Assembly (NCBI GenBank): GCA_932294295.1
Contig: OW028573.1
Coordinates: 51,182,329 to 51,246,328 of the forward strand
From: Alitta virens
Taxonomy: Eukaryota; Annelida; Polychaeta; Phyllodocida; Nereididae
Direction of reading: 5' to 3'
DNA length: 64,000 nt
Below, piece by piece: positions 1 through 11,123 of the stretch. The translations under genes were made by a program, and so were the position numbers. Below the pieces are notes generated by a model that was not told the DNA's origin, did not search any database, and saw only the letters and a list, made by a program, of their open reading frames with translations. Position 1 is the stretch's first letter. The number at the start of each line of letters is the position of its first letter.

Positions 1-1909
1 TGCAGAATATGTCATATTTGTAGTTGATTTGGCCACACAATAAGTGTTTGAATAAAACTGTGACGGTTTGATGGGAAAAGCTAGGTTGCTATGCCTATTT
101 ACCATACATTGCACTTATAAGATGTTCGGGAAATTACTCCTTAAATAATTAAAAATAAAATCTGTTTGACTATTATAGGTAATAATGTAATCACTTGTAA
201 TTGGAACGGTGATTTTTAACGCACAAACATGATTTTTAATACACTTAGTAGAGCAACCTGATAAGAGTGTACCTGCACCTGTTGCTATTCATTACTGTAT
301 CTGTAATTACTCATTACTGTACCTGCTGTTATTCATTACTGTACCTGTTGCAAACACGGTGATTGAACTGTCTTATTATTCCGGCCTAGTAATTTTTTAC
401 CTCTAATTATAGTATGCCGTCTGATTAATACGAAAACATGTTGGTAATAAATTGGCGCATGTTGTCTGATTGACAGGTTAACAACCGTGTAATATAGATT
501 TTCATCTGTTTTAAACATTTAATCTTTAAGTCACATCACGTTAACACGAGCTTATAATGTATAATTCATAAGAATTTTGACAACACTTGACAACTGTCAT
601 ATTTTCTGGAACTTGTTTGAATTGATGGTATCAACACAGTCTGTTAAATTAGAGTTTAGTAAAATTAGACTCTAGTAATGAGCGTGCATAGATTAGCGTT
701 GTCTGGAAGTGAACTTAAGAACGCCTTAATTGCCAGGCAATTGTTTGAACTAGTTTATTGTGAGACAACGGTAGTTATTTGATACATGGTGTATTACACA
801 TGGTATTGGATATTGTTTGTTGGATTCTTGTCCTCATTACGTCTGCCTCTGGCAGCTAGTCATATAAACCTTAATAATATTTAATTGTGTAGACCTAACA
901 GTTTTAAGTACTTCAGAATAAATATCAGCAATTCCAAATGAGTTGCTTTTAAGGGATCCGCTCTCAAAGCAGCTAGGCAAAATATTTCTGTGCAGTGCAG
1001 GCAAACAGTACCACTTATATATAATTCCAAATTTGCTTTATGCCTGATCAATCCTACAGAGTTGCTTGTTCATGTATTTTGGAAATCATCTCAAGTTATA
1101 CGCTACGTTATGCGGACTCTTTATAAAGATCTTTTTGGTCATCTCACAGTAAAATATGTAAGAATTCCGGTTATGGTCATGTAATTTCTTAGTTCTTTGA
1201 CAGTCAAACTGATTTTTTTAGTACAGTTTGAGCATAATATATGTAATAACTTTTATTGTTGGCATTAATGTGCTTAGCTGTATGATGTTTATTTCTGTTT
1301 ATTTAATGGTTTCATTAATCATTTATTACAATAGATTTTGCACACGTAGTTTCATGGACATAAATCACGTAATGCAAACTATATCTACACGGCAAATTGC
1401 AATATATTTCAATTATCTAATGGATTTATGTATTTTTTCCTTTTTCAGGTGAGTCCCTCTTTAGCTGAATATATTGTTTGGGTGTTTTGGTGAGTGGAAT
1501 TATGTATTATTCATTTGCTATATTGTGACAAGCGGATTGCAGCGCTTAATAGGTTGGAATTTCCAATATGCATATCGAATTCTGTGAATCGCCGAGTTAA
1601 TCGTATATATTATATTATATAAATACAAATGTATTTGAATGATAAAACATGGTCAAAAGGGTCGCCAGATACAGTATTCCCATCGTGTTAGCTGTCATTC
1701 TGGGTACTTAGGCCTACGGGCTATCTTGGTCTAGTAGGGAAACTTTAAAATAGCTCAGATTCTAGTTTTCTCAAATTTGAGGCTTATTAAGAGGTGAGTT
1801 AGGCCTGATAGTATTCTCATTAGAAGTTCATCAGTATTACCTGGTATTCTATGTTGATGACTCCCAGTTGAATCCTTGTGATATCAAATTGTATGGATGC
1901 TGTTACGAA
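1..1909. other. AT-rich intergenic sequence, no gene seen
   Basis: Short open frames show no domain or codon signal. A small tandem repeat built on 'attcattactgtacctg' occurs about three times at 288-352. No RNA gene is recognised. Confidence 0.6.
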
Positions 1910-1946
1910 CGGCACAAGGTGGCGCATGATTCAGTGCCATGCAGCA

Positions 1947-1962
1947 CAGGTGGCAGCACGTG
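1947..1962. promoter_or_regulatory. E-box pair upstream of the peptide gene
   Basis: CAGGTG (1947-1952) and CACGTG (1957-1962) lie 10 bp apart, about 0.5 kb upstream of the start codon, at the point where GC content rises. bHLH factors bind such sites. Function here is inferred only from motif and position. Confidence 0.3.
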
Positions 1963-2231
1963 TCTTCTCTCTGAGCGCATGGTCAAGCTGCTCCTGATTG
2001 GCGGAATGAAGTAACGGGGCAGGGCGATGCTAGACTGTTTCAAAGTACTCATAAATTATTCTGGCTCATTTTTAACACTCAAAAGTGGTGCTAGTGGTGG
2101 CTTATTGGTTTTGTGTTAGGGAGCATCGGAATAAATTGCAAGGCGCGGGCCATCAAGTGGAATGTTGTTAGAGTGAGCCTCGTGCGTCAAGCCAAGATTG
2201 CGAGGGTGGACGGGCGACAGGGAGGCGCCTG

Positions 2232-2294
2232 ATTGGTCCAAGTTTGATGTCATCATCGCATCTCCAAGAGGCCGCCCGAAAAATGCTTTAAAAG
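2232..2294 (+). promoter_or_regulatory. Probable core promoter: inverted CCAAT, CRE-like site and TATA-like box
   Basis: ATTGG (inverted CCAAT) is at 2232-2236, TGATGTCA (CRE/AP-1-like) at 2245-2252 and TTTAAAAG (TATA-like) at 2287-2294. The order and spacing fit a TATA promoter with a start site near 2317-2325. The predicted 5'UTR of about 150 nt has no upstream ATG. A CRE-like site is common in neuropeptide genes that respond to cAMP or calcium. The start site is not verified. Confidence 0.55.
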
Positions 2295-2469
2295 GCCTCC
2301 TCGCAGCATCCTTACTTAGCCTTAAACGCTGGGACGCTACAGAAAGCTTGCTGCGGCAGAGCAGAGCAAAGGAAACTTATTACTGTGTTGCCTGTTGCTC
2401 GTTGTGAATAAGACACAAGGGAACTCGTTTGAAGTGGCTGCTAGGATCGGCGCGGGGCCAACGGCCAGC

Positions 2470-2541
2470 ATGCAGTGGCCAAGACAGCTGCTTGCGGTTA
2501 TCCTGGCGCTTATCATCTCCGTCTCATCCATCCACGGACAA
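2470..2541 (+). other. Signal peptide of the peptide precursor
   Basis: Residues 1-24 have a short basic start (MQWPR), a 12-residue hydrophobic core and a small-residue cleavage context (SIHG followed by QC). This targets the precursor to the secretory pathway. The exact cleavage point, after Gly23 or Gln24, is inferred. Confidence 0.85.
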
Positions 2542-4557
2542 TGTGAGCACAGTTCCGAATCCAGCGCCGTAGCGCCTAGCTTCCTATCTACTGCCCCACA
2601 GCGCTCGGTGCTATGCAAAGGGGATAGGAAGTCAGGAGATGCCATGGTCAAAGTGGCTGGAAAAGTGCTTGACCACAACTGCCAACCCGTCGTCCATGCT
2701 GATGTGATCGTCTGGCAGCAGAAAGCGAAGAGCGCCAACTTAAAAGAAGAGCCCTGTCATGGTCGGCTGGTCACAGGGCCCAATGGAGAATATACCTTTT
2801 CGACAGCAGTTGTGGCAGGTAGGTCACACCCCATTCACTTGCAAGTGCACTTGCCAGACGGTAGCCATTTCACTACAGACATTCATATCAATGGCGAGGG
2901 CCAACAGCACAGCGTTGACGTTGTGACTAAGGCCAGAGGTCATTCCCGCCAAACTAGAAACGTTCATGACTATGAGTTGTACAACGATGAAGACAAGCGC
3001 ACTTGGGGCGATAGTGGCATGAATTGGCTCAAAAAACGCAGCTGGGGCAATGCTAATATGGACTGGCTTAAGAGAAATGCCTGGTCTGACGCTAACACTG
3101 ACTGGCTTAAAAGAGCTTGGGGTAACAGCAATATGAACTGGCTGAAACGAAAGAACTGGGATGAGGCTAACACCAAGTGGCTCAAGAAAAGGACATGGGG
3201 AGATGCTGACATGGCCTGGCTGAAGAAACGCACGTGGGGTAACGCCAACACTGACTGGTTGAAACGGACCTGGGGAGACTCGGGAATGGCCTGGCTAAAG
3301 AAACGAGCCTGGGCCCACCCGGATACAGACTGGCTGAAACGCACATGGCAGGACAACGAGGATATCATGAAGTGGCTGAAACGCAGCTGGGGAGATGCCA
3401 ACATGAACTGGATTAAGCGAGATGGCCTAGCGGACGATGATGAGGAGGACATTGCTGAGGTCGAAGGGCCTTACGAACACATTCGGCGACGCAGGGATGT
3501 CGGCAGTGTGGAAAGAAACAAGCACGAGGCACAGATAGCTACAGGTGAGGCAGAGAAGGGGCAGGTTGATAAGAAGTCATGGGGAGACTCAGGCATGGCC
3601 TGGATCAAAAGAGATCCATCTGAAAAAGAGGAGGATAAAAAATCATGGGGAGACTCAGGCATGGCTTGGATCAAGAGGGACCCTGAAAAGAAATCTTGGG
3701 GGGACTCTGGTATGGCTTGGATAAAGAGGGATGATGAAAAAGATAAAAAATCTTGGGGGGACTCTGGGATGGCTTGGATTAAAAGAAACCCTGAGAAAAA
3801 ATCATGGGGGGACTCAGGTATGGCCTGGATTAAGAGGGACCCTGAAAAGAAATCTTGGGGTGATTCTGGTATGGCCTGGATCAAACGTGACCCAGAAAAG
3901 AAGTCATGGGGTGACTCTGGGATGGCTTGGATTAAGAGGGACCAGGATAAACGTACTTGGGGGGATTCAGGAATGGCCTGGATTAAGAAAAATGCTGACA
4001 AGCGTACATGGGGAGACTCAGGAATGGCTTGGATTAAGAGGCATCCAGGTGATAAGAAATCTTGGGGTGATGCTGATATGGCTTGGATTAAAAAATCATG
4101 GAATGATGCCGATGTTGCTTGGTTAAAACGAAATGCTGACAAAAAGAGTTGGGGTGATTCAGGTATGGCTTGGATTAAGAGAAACCCTGATAAAAAGTCA
4201 TGGGGGGACTCAGGAATGGCTTGGATAAAAAGAGATAATGATAAAAAGTCATGGGGAGATGCTGACATGGCCTGGATAAAGAGAAATGGGGATAAGAGAA
4301 CATGGGGTGATTCAGGGATGGCTTGGATTAAGAGGGATCCAGAAAAGAAATCATGGGGGGATGCTGACATGGCTTGGATCAAACGAAACCAGGATAAGAA
4401 ATCATGGGGGGATTCTGGGATGGCCTGGATTAAGAGGGGGGAAGATAAGGATAAGAAAAGTTGGGGAGATTCTGGGATGTCTTGGATTAAAAAACGAGAT
4501 GCTGAACAAAGCAATTTAGATTCACAACCTGCAGAGAAACAGTCCAAGGAGCATTGA
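2470..4557 (+). CDS. Multi-copy W(X6)W-Ile/Leu neuropeptide-like precursor with N-terminal intradiol-dioxygenase-like domain
   Basis: One open exon encodes 695 aa and ends in tandem TGA stops. I chose the ATG at 2470 because it is the first ATG after the TATA-like box, has A at -3, and starts a classic signal peptide (residues 1-24, hydrophobic core LLAVILALIISV). The frame stays open upstream to a TTG at 2395, which is not a credible start here. Residues about 60-152 match the beta-sandwich pattern of intradiol dioxygenases (GKVLDHNCQPV, VIVWQ, GPNGEYTF, HPIHLQV, FTTDIHI), but the iron-ligand tyrosines are not apparent. From residue 178 there are 29 peptide copies of the type SWGDSGMAWI, each bounded by KR, KK or KKR, so prohormone convertase processing in the secretory pathway is expected. 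No copy has an amidation Gly. The W(X6)W spacing recalls MIP/allatostatin-B peptides, which are amidated. The peptide role is inferred from architecture; the receptor is unknown. Confidence 0.93.
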   Translation: MQWPRQLLAVILALIISVSSIHGQCEHSSESSAVAPSFLSTAPQRSVLCKGDRKSGDAMVKVAGKVLDHNCQPVVHADVIVWQQKAKSANLKEEPCHGRLVTGPNGEYTFSTAVVAGRSHPIHLQVHLPDGSHFTTDIHINGEGQQHSVDVVTKARGHSRQTRNVHDYELYNDEDKRTWGDSGMNWLKKRSWGNANMDWLKRNAWSDANTDWLKRAWGNSNMNWLKRKNWDEANTKWLKKRTWGDADMAWLKKRTWGNANTDWLKRTWGDSGMAWLKKRAWAHPDTDWLKRTWQDNEDIMKWLKRSWGDANMNWIKRDGLADDDEEDIAEVEGPYEHIRRRRDVGSVERNKHEAQIATGEAEKGQVDKKSWGDSGMAWIKRDPSEKEEDKKSWGDSGMAWIKRDPEKKSWGDSGMAWIKRDDEKDKKSWGDSGMAWIKRNPEKKSWGDSGMAWIKRDPEKKSWGDSGMAWIKRDPEKKSWGDSGMAWIKRDQDKRTWGDSGMAWIKKNADKRTWGDSGMAWIKRHPGDKKSWGDADMAWIKKSWNDADVAWLKRNADKKSWGDSGMAWIKRNPDKKSWGDSGMAWIKRDNDKKSWGDADMAWIKRNGDKRTWGDSGMAWIKRDPEKKSWGDADMAWIKRNQDKKSWGDSGMAWIKRGEDKDKKSWGDSGMSWIKKRDAEQSNLDSQPAEKQSKEH
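2647..2925 (+). other. Intradiol ring-cleavage dioxygenase-like beta-sandwich domain
   Basis: Residues about 60-152 contain, in order, GKVLDHNCQPV, ADVIVWQ, HGRLVTGPNGEYTF, HPIHLQVHLPDG and FTTDIHI. Intradiol dioxygenases show the same order: G-V-D-G-PxxxAxVxxWQ, RGRxxTDxxGxYxF, HIHxxV, then LTTQ. Of the usual HIH iron-binding motif only the second His aligns (His123), and I find no tyrosines at the positions expected for iron ligands, so catalysis is unlikely. Cysteines at 25, 49, 71 and 96 could form disulfides. A generic carboxypeptidase-regulatory or transthyretin-like fold is the main alternative. The assignment comes from motif reading, not from a profile search. Confidence 0.55.
3001..3420 (+). 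repeat. Peptide array 1: 11 divergent W(X6)W-L copies in direct tandem
   Basis: Residues 178-317 hold eleven peptides separated only by KR, KKR or KRK, with no spacer peptides. They vary between the tryptophans (for example WGDSGMNW, WGNANMDW, WSDANTDW, WAHPDTDW) and almost all end in Leu; copy 11 ends in Ile. Copy 10 is longer, with eight residues between the tryptophans. Both tryptophans are kept in every copy, which marks them as the core of the bioactive motif. Confidence 0.9.
3421..3576 (+). other. Acidic linker with tetra-arginine site between the two peptide arrays
   Basis: Residues 318-369 are rich in Asp and Glu and contain RRRR at 339-342, a furin-type cleavage site. No W(X6)W peptide lies here. 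The linker divides the precursor into two halves whose peptides end differently (Leu versus Ile), so early cleavage here could sort the two peptide sets separately. That sorting role is inference. Confidence 0.75.
3577..4497 (+). repeat. Peptide array 2: 18 near-identical W(X6)W-I copies with short acidic spacers
   Basis: Residues 370-676 hold eighteen peptides: ten SWGDSGMAWI, three TWGDSGMAWI, three SWGDADMAWI, one SWGDSGMSWI and one divergent SWNDADVAWL. Most are flanked by KR in front of a spacer such as DPE, NPE, DQD or NAD and by KK or KR after it; copies 21 and 22 abut without a spacer. Copies with identical amino acids use different synonymous codons (tca/tct for Ser, gga/ggg/ggt for Gly, att/atc/ata for Ile). 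This points to selection on the peptide rather than very recent DNA duplication. Confidence 0.9.
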
Positions 4558-4560
4558 TGA

Positions 4561-6300
4561 AGGGTCTCCAGCATTTAGTAGGAGGACCCTTTATCCCTCC
4601 CTCTCATGGTCCAAGCCTGGCGGGTGTCTCCTCACGCAACAAAAAGGTCATGGTCTGGTCGCCTTTCTCACGTCGTTACAAACCCAGCAAATATACAAAT
4701 GCTCTTTGCCAGGATATCTGCATCTTCTGCTTCTGTCTCCTCTCTCTGTCTCCCTCGCTGCAGCTGTGTCATTAAAGCTCCCTCCTGCCGGGGGCACTGA
4801 GATGCTGCTGCCTCTGCCTCTGCGACCGCCGCATCCCACCTGCCTCCCTTCCATCCCCCAACAACGCACACCGTGTGCCCCTGCTGCCTGCATCATCCTG
4901 CAGCGTTCCTGCAGCCCTGCAACAGAATAGCCATAGAAGATGACGATGATCTCCGCTGATCTCAACAGACTGACATAGTGAACTATTTCTCTGTCCACTG
5001 TCCATCTGTCAATCATTGTGGATATATAATGAACTCTATAGTCAATAATAGCAATTGCAGAAAAAAAAGCAATGGGTTTGTGTTCATGCTTCATTTTTTG
5101 GAACAAACAAAATGTGTGTATGCCGAAATCGCAAGGTAATGTAATATTAATCACATTACAATAGCATCCATTTAGCCCTATAAAAAGTACAGTACAAAAT
5201 AATGACTTAATATGTACAGTATAGATATATGTATACATATATATATATAACATATATATTTGATGGTGCATTGTTGTATGTGATTGAAACCATCCATTTC
5301 AAGAGATGTGATTTTGTAGTTATTGACGATTTTGATTAAAATGTAACGTTTGTAATAATTTCCCTATGGGTATTTTCATGACCTTAAGTAATAACTATAC
5401 ATTATAAAGAGGGAAGGGGAGACGAGTTTAATTTTAGACCGTCGCACGTCTAAGTGACTTAAGTTTCTCCAGAAAACAAAAAGCGTGCTGAAGGCAATAA
5501 GAAAACCCTTGTAGATAGAATTGACACTTAGTTCACGAGAAGCATTTTAAGCCCATCTTGATTCTTGATTAGATTTTCTCCGTTTGAGAGATAATAGTTT
5601 CTCATCCAATGAGTGCCTAGCTAGCTTCATCAAGTTATCCGATCTCACAGCATGAAAATCTCTCAGTGGAAAAGATTCAATCCAATTGTCACAAGAGATT
5701 GTAAATTGATGCTGCCATGAAAACATAGAATAAAGAGTCAGCGTGCTGTGTGGGAGAAAAACATACAGTTTAAGATTACACTCTAGCCCGGCGGCTTAGA
5801 AATATATAAGAGTTAATACTGAGGCTGTGAGTCTATACAACTTAACATTAAACATGAAATAAAGCTACACAATGATCGTTCAGCAGTATTAGTGCTGTGT
5901 TAGCATGTAAGATTGCGCACGCCTCCAGAAAAAGTCCCTGCAAATTTTAGTTGGTTCATGTAGATCTCATTTTCCCTAAAATGCACGAATTCAAGGGAAA
6001 ACAAGCTTTACTGTGAAGAAAAATACTTCAGTAATCATTTAATTAGGTGTCTTTCATTGTTGTTAAAGCATGTTTTCTGATTAGGAAATACAAAGTGACA
6101 AGATTTATAAACCTTGTACAAATGAATGTGTGTAAAATACTTGAAGAAGGACAACTTCCAGTGAAGTCTTGTAGTTTGATTTTTCTTTAATGGCCTTTTG
6201 AGTTTGATTAATTTAAGTATACGACTAACTGTTATATTATAGATATTATAAATGAAACTCGCTTACTGTGGGTTGTGTTGAAATCACGAAATAAAATGTA
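4561..6300 (+). other. Probable 3'UTR and polyadenylation region of the peptide gene
   Basis: No coding signal is seen after the tandem stops. The first 350 bp are CT-rich, then the sequence becomes AT-rich with a TA-dinucleotide run near 5225-5262. Candidate poly(A) signals are ATTAAA near 4771 and AATAAA at 5729-5734, 5858-5863 and 6290-6295. Which is used cannot be decided from sequence. Reverse-strand open frames here show no recognisable domain. Confidence 0.4.
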
Positions 6301-9300
6301 CATAGGCAAATGTTATTTTTATAACATTAAAATATGATTTAAAAAAATGATGAAACGCCCTCTGTACACTGTGTCTGCTGTCATACTGATTAAAGTATGT
6401 CACATCCTGAAGAGCAGCCATGTCATCTTTGCTTTATTCTTTTCTTTATTTTCACGAATTGCTTTCAAGATCCGCGAGAATTTAGTCCAGATAACAAGGA
6501 AAAAAGGAGTAACCTAACTCTTGTCATCAGTCGTGCAAATTTATAACAGGCCTTTACAATAAATTGTGGAAAAGTAATACAAGAGCACTTACTTAGCATT
6601 GAAAAAGCACGTGTACACTGATCTAAATCTGCTATTTGCGTATGATGAGTGACAGTTGAGCATGGCTTGGCATCTGTGAGAAAATTACACGACTTTATGA
6701 AACTTTGCTGTCAAGAAATGACTAAAGAAAGAACAAGAAGGAAAGCAAATACAGAACCAAAGGATAACAGCATAATACAGCAATGAGAAGACAAGAGAAC
6801 GTAACAAAGGGATATAGCGCACACTCATAACATATATTTGTACAAACGAAGTGTGACAAATTTGGGTTTTTATTCTAGCATACTATATATAGTAAGCACT
6901 CTTGGAAACCGAGAGCTGCATTGTTTGGTTTCCAATCTCAAGAGTTACTCCTTTGGGAATGAGTTTCATTCATTTCACACTCAAAATTACATCATTTAGT
7001 GTAGAATTTTGATATCTCGAGTTGCAAATATTTACTTAATAGGTTTGCGTGGGAATAAATTTGAGTTGTGTGAACGAGATGCTGTGTTGAATTACTGGGG
7101 GAATGAAAATACGTGAGTCGCACATGGGCAGAACTACAAGCTTCATAATTACACACAATAAAGGAAAACAATCCACCCACTTAGTAGCAGCAGCTTGTTA
7201 TAGTCTTATTTGCATGAAGTCTGGACGTCTTTCCTGATTGTTTTGCATTATTTATCACCTGTGTATATGTGTGTAATGCAAGAATCATTCCTAACGAAAT
7301 GTGCATGCAAAAAAGGTCTTGTTGCACAACTACGGCCTTGAGAATTCCTTTTTACAGCATATAGTATTTCTGTTTTGTTGCCAAATGCACACGAAATGTG
7401 TAGGTTAACTGCATTTCTATTAACTATTCCGTTTGTACAACAGCAGTGTCTTCCTTTGTATTGCACAATCTTAAGAAACTTTAGCCTCTCAGAGGAAGGT
7501 GGTGGGTGCAATCATGACTCTGGTCTATCTTTTATTTATGTCCTCTGGGTCTGGTATCAAATTACTAGCATTATATATGTCCTTTTTTCAACTCCGTACA
7601 AATAATATGTGCTGTTCTGTAAGGACATCAGCAATAAAGTCCCAGATATATGGGATATGCTCGTTTCTTAATGGAAGAACTTTGATTGTCATTTGTTTAG
7701 GAAATTTCAATTTGAACCTGGGACCTATGGTGTGAAGCTGTTGATATTTATTAATTTTTTTATTTTTATTAATTTTTTTCAGTCCTCATGTAGCACACAT
7801 GAGTCAGCTGGCATCCAAATCGATTGGTGTGAAAGATGTAAAAAATGTTTAACACTTGAAAGTTAGTTTGTTACTGTGATGTCACTTCCATGCATTAATG
7901 TGCATTATCATTTCATGAACTAACTTGTGCAAAGAAGGTTTATGGTGTTAATTGATGTTTTGATGACATGCTTTCCATGATGTTCGTGAGTTTTGAATGC
8001 ATCTGTCATATCCAACCTAGGAATATTCCTAGATCCAACTATGTGTTCTGCACCTTCATATGGCAAACCAATTAATCATTGTCCCTTGGCAATTTGACCC
8101 ATAGGCACTAATTAATAGGTGGGCCTATTATTCAAAGTGATGTGAAGCTAGAGCAATAGAACAATACCTGGAACGTGTTAACTAAAGGCCTTTTTGCGTG
8201 CCTAGGGTGATATGTGCGCACAATGCGACCTCCCTCATTGCCTCTTTTCTTATATGGTTTCATTCCCTAACTCCATATTCTTCTATTGCTGCAGCTCTCC
8301 TGGCCTTTTGGAGACTTCTCACTCTGAGGGAAGGAATAGAAATAGAGCTGACTCAGCTGGTATTATTGTCTGGATGAGCCTCTCTGGCCTTTTGCCTTAT
8401 TGAAATCCAACATCAAACCTTGCTCCCTTTGACCAAGAATTTTCCTTAGTGCTCTTTCCTTACCATTCGCCTCCATATGCGCATATTCCAAATTGCATAT
8501 GAGACAAATCGAGAGCAAAACTCGGGGCAATCCCTTTCAGTTCTTTGTATACATACATAGGAATGTACGTAAGGATGGTTTCACTGTCAAGTGTAACTTA
8601 ACTGTCAATTCTTTGTTCTTTTTGGTCTGAGCAATTTGGGACTTCCCTATAAACCTGTATATGTTTGTTTGGTATGTATATGCACTGTTTGTAGTGAATC
8701 GATCGGCGAGTGGGCTTTATTGTCTCTCAAATGTCAGGTGTATGTATGTGGTCTATGAGCGATTGGTTTTAATGGGTCTTTTGGCTCCGTTGCTGTTGAT
8801 TGATCTGTCATGTCAGGTGAAGAGATGGAAGTAAAGAGAGACCAAAAGATGACAAGCATTTTCGCAGCTGCAGCCTTATGCCATCACATACACCTTAATG
8901 CACATCGCGAGTTACAGCAACATCAGCTGCTGTGTGAAAGAGATATGACCCAGTGCAGTCTCTAGTTTGTTTGCAACTGCCTTTGGCACCTTTCCATCTT
9001 GTTCATGGGACGGCCACCTTCAGACTTCATTGGCAAAATGTCAGCAGCTGTGTTGTGCTGGCACTTAGCGAGGCATTAGTTGAGTCTACTCAGGAATTCG
9101 ACGAATATGGATTTATTAAACATAGAGACAAGTCGGCATTTGTAACAAGAGAAAGTATTGATTGCCTCCTAGCGACTATTGTAACTATTGTAGGGACTGG
9201 AATATGTTATATAGAAATTCGCTTTCACATTAATATAGGACATGGCAGCTTTATATTAGCTTATTCAAATAAGCTGCTAATAACTTGGCTGTTATAAGTC

Positions 9301-11065
9301 ATTCGGTGCATGATATAACTGTTGGATGCCATGCATTTGTAACTAAGACTAAGTAACTGAGGACTGGTGAGGCTGGAGGCAGCAAGTGGTGAGCGGTGCC
9401 TTTAAGAGAAGCACGGTCCTCCAACTTGCTGCCAGTCATGTGATGCGTCTCTCACAGCAGTGGGACCACCAGAGCAGCTCATTGCCTGAGCACCAGCTGT
9501 CTCTCTCTTGCAACCGATGTTCGTGTCACCAGCCAGCAAAGAGGCCTATCTCTCTTCAGCAATCATTTTACCCGATTAATCGAGTTATTACTTGACCTAT
9601 GGTCAGTCTGTGGCTACTGATCACACCTGTTGCTGCTGCTGCTGTTGATGCTGCTGCTGTTGATGCTGTGACATGGTCCAGCATCTGCTGCTGAAGTGGT
9701 GTTGCTGTTGCTGCGGGAAGATGGAGGTCAATTTCAGGTCGTACTTTTTGTTGCGGCTGTCACTAAGCTGCCTAGGTCCGAGATGGTCTCAAATGGTCTC
9801 AGATGTTCTCATCCCAGCACTGAGGTTCTCCACTCTAATGCTCCTTTTCATACAGAATGCATCCTACGCAAGGGCTTCTCCAGTGCCCGATGTCAAGCAC
9901 TTTACGACTCACTCTCAATTCTTCCAATTGGGATGAATCTAGAAGCCATGACCCTCAGATAAAACCATTACTGTCCCTTTCAACTAAATATCCTCGTCTA
10001 ACACTGGCATTCTTTGTCCTGTTGCCTGGTGTTTCTGCACACTGTCCTATATAATTGGTTGGTGACCTGACTGTCAACTGTTTGACAAGTGTCAATACAG
10101 AATAAAAAAGATGAAAAATTGGTGGAAAGGTTATATCTATGGAAAGAAAACTGCATATTTCTCGTCGGTTAAAGTCCAAAATAGCCACAAGAAAGCAAAA
10201 GCTGACCTAAAAAAGAGGAAAAGTCACATCTACTCCAGAAACAGCAACAGAAAGGAAAGAAAGAAAGGAGAAAAGTCACGTTTTTGATTGAAGAAATGAG
10301 GATCATATTTCATTTTCTCGAAGTCCTGTAAAGTCAAAAGAAAACAATATTCAAGTCTCCAGGACTCACCAGTGTCTGTTTGGGCTCATGATTATCTTCC
10401 ATATGACCTGTTATTGTACTACCTGCATCATCTAACCTTGTATTGGATATTTAATATCATATAACTCTGGCTGTGCAATGATTGCGCGTTGTGTTTTCTG
10501 GGTGTGTTGCAGCTTCAGGTTTCCCTCCATGAATTGTGCACATCTTGTTTTACATCGTTCTCATTGATTTCTCATACATTTGCCCACCGCAGAATGTCAC
10601 GATTCGCATAAGCTGGCCTTGCAGAATGCAGACAGATGCACTCAGGCCACTGTGGTCTCCCCTTACTGAGTTTACAAACGTCCTTTCATACATTCCAAGC
10701 GGTAGATCATAACCGAAAACATATTTTGTCTCAATAGCAGAAAACTACGTAATGCTTTAATTTAAAAAAAAAAACAAGATTTTAGATTGACAACAATAAA
10801 TATGTAAGTCTGTTTTTGTCAGCACCACTGTGTGCCAACCATTGCTATGAACCCCCACATGTCACAAATACACTTATATTCTAATTATTTGGTGATTTTT
10901 ACTAATTTGAGGACGGTGTACGAAAACATCCTGGCTTAAAAAAAGACTAATATTAACTTATTAATGTCAAAACAAAAAGTTCTCAGAGCTTTGAAATTTC
11001 TTGTAATATACTGATAACGTATTACAGGTATTATGTGTGATCCCATTTTCTATTATGTTGTTTTA
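6301..11065. other. Intergenic sequence, no gene seen
   Basis: This is AT-rich sequence with short chance frames. It has a T/A-rich 'ttttatttttattaattttttt' type stretch near 7745-7783 and CTG/TTG triplet runs at 9628-9715. Nothing else is supported. Confidence 0.55.
9628..9715. repeat. CTG/TTG triplet microsatellite, imperfect
   Basis: Interrupted (CTG)n/(TTG)n runs with GATG interruptions. The short open frames crossing it are explained by the triplet repeat. Confidence 0.7.
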
Positions 11066-11123
11066 AGCCACTGTCACACGGGCCGGTTTTGCCGTAGTGA
11101 AGCCGTAGTATTACGTAATAGTT
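11066..11123 (+). repeat. Left terminal inverted repeat
   Basis: 58 bp, matching the reverse complement of 12785-12842 with one mismatch. It contains a palindromic ATTACGTAAT near its inner end. Confidence 0.9.

Noticed and set aside
2395..2469. 25-residue N-terminal extension of the precursor
   Set aside because: It begins with TTG, not ATG, and would bury the signal peptide; the ATG at 2470 fits better.
3471..4574. 367-codon reverse-strand open frame, and a similar one at 2970-3452
   Set aside because: They are antisense readings of the peptide arrays; the period and low stop density of the repeats keep them open. No signal peptide or domain.
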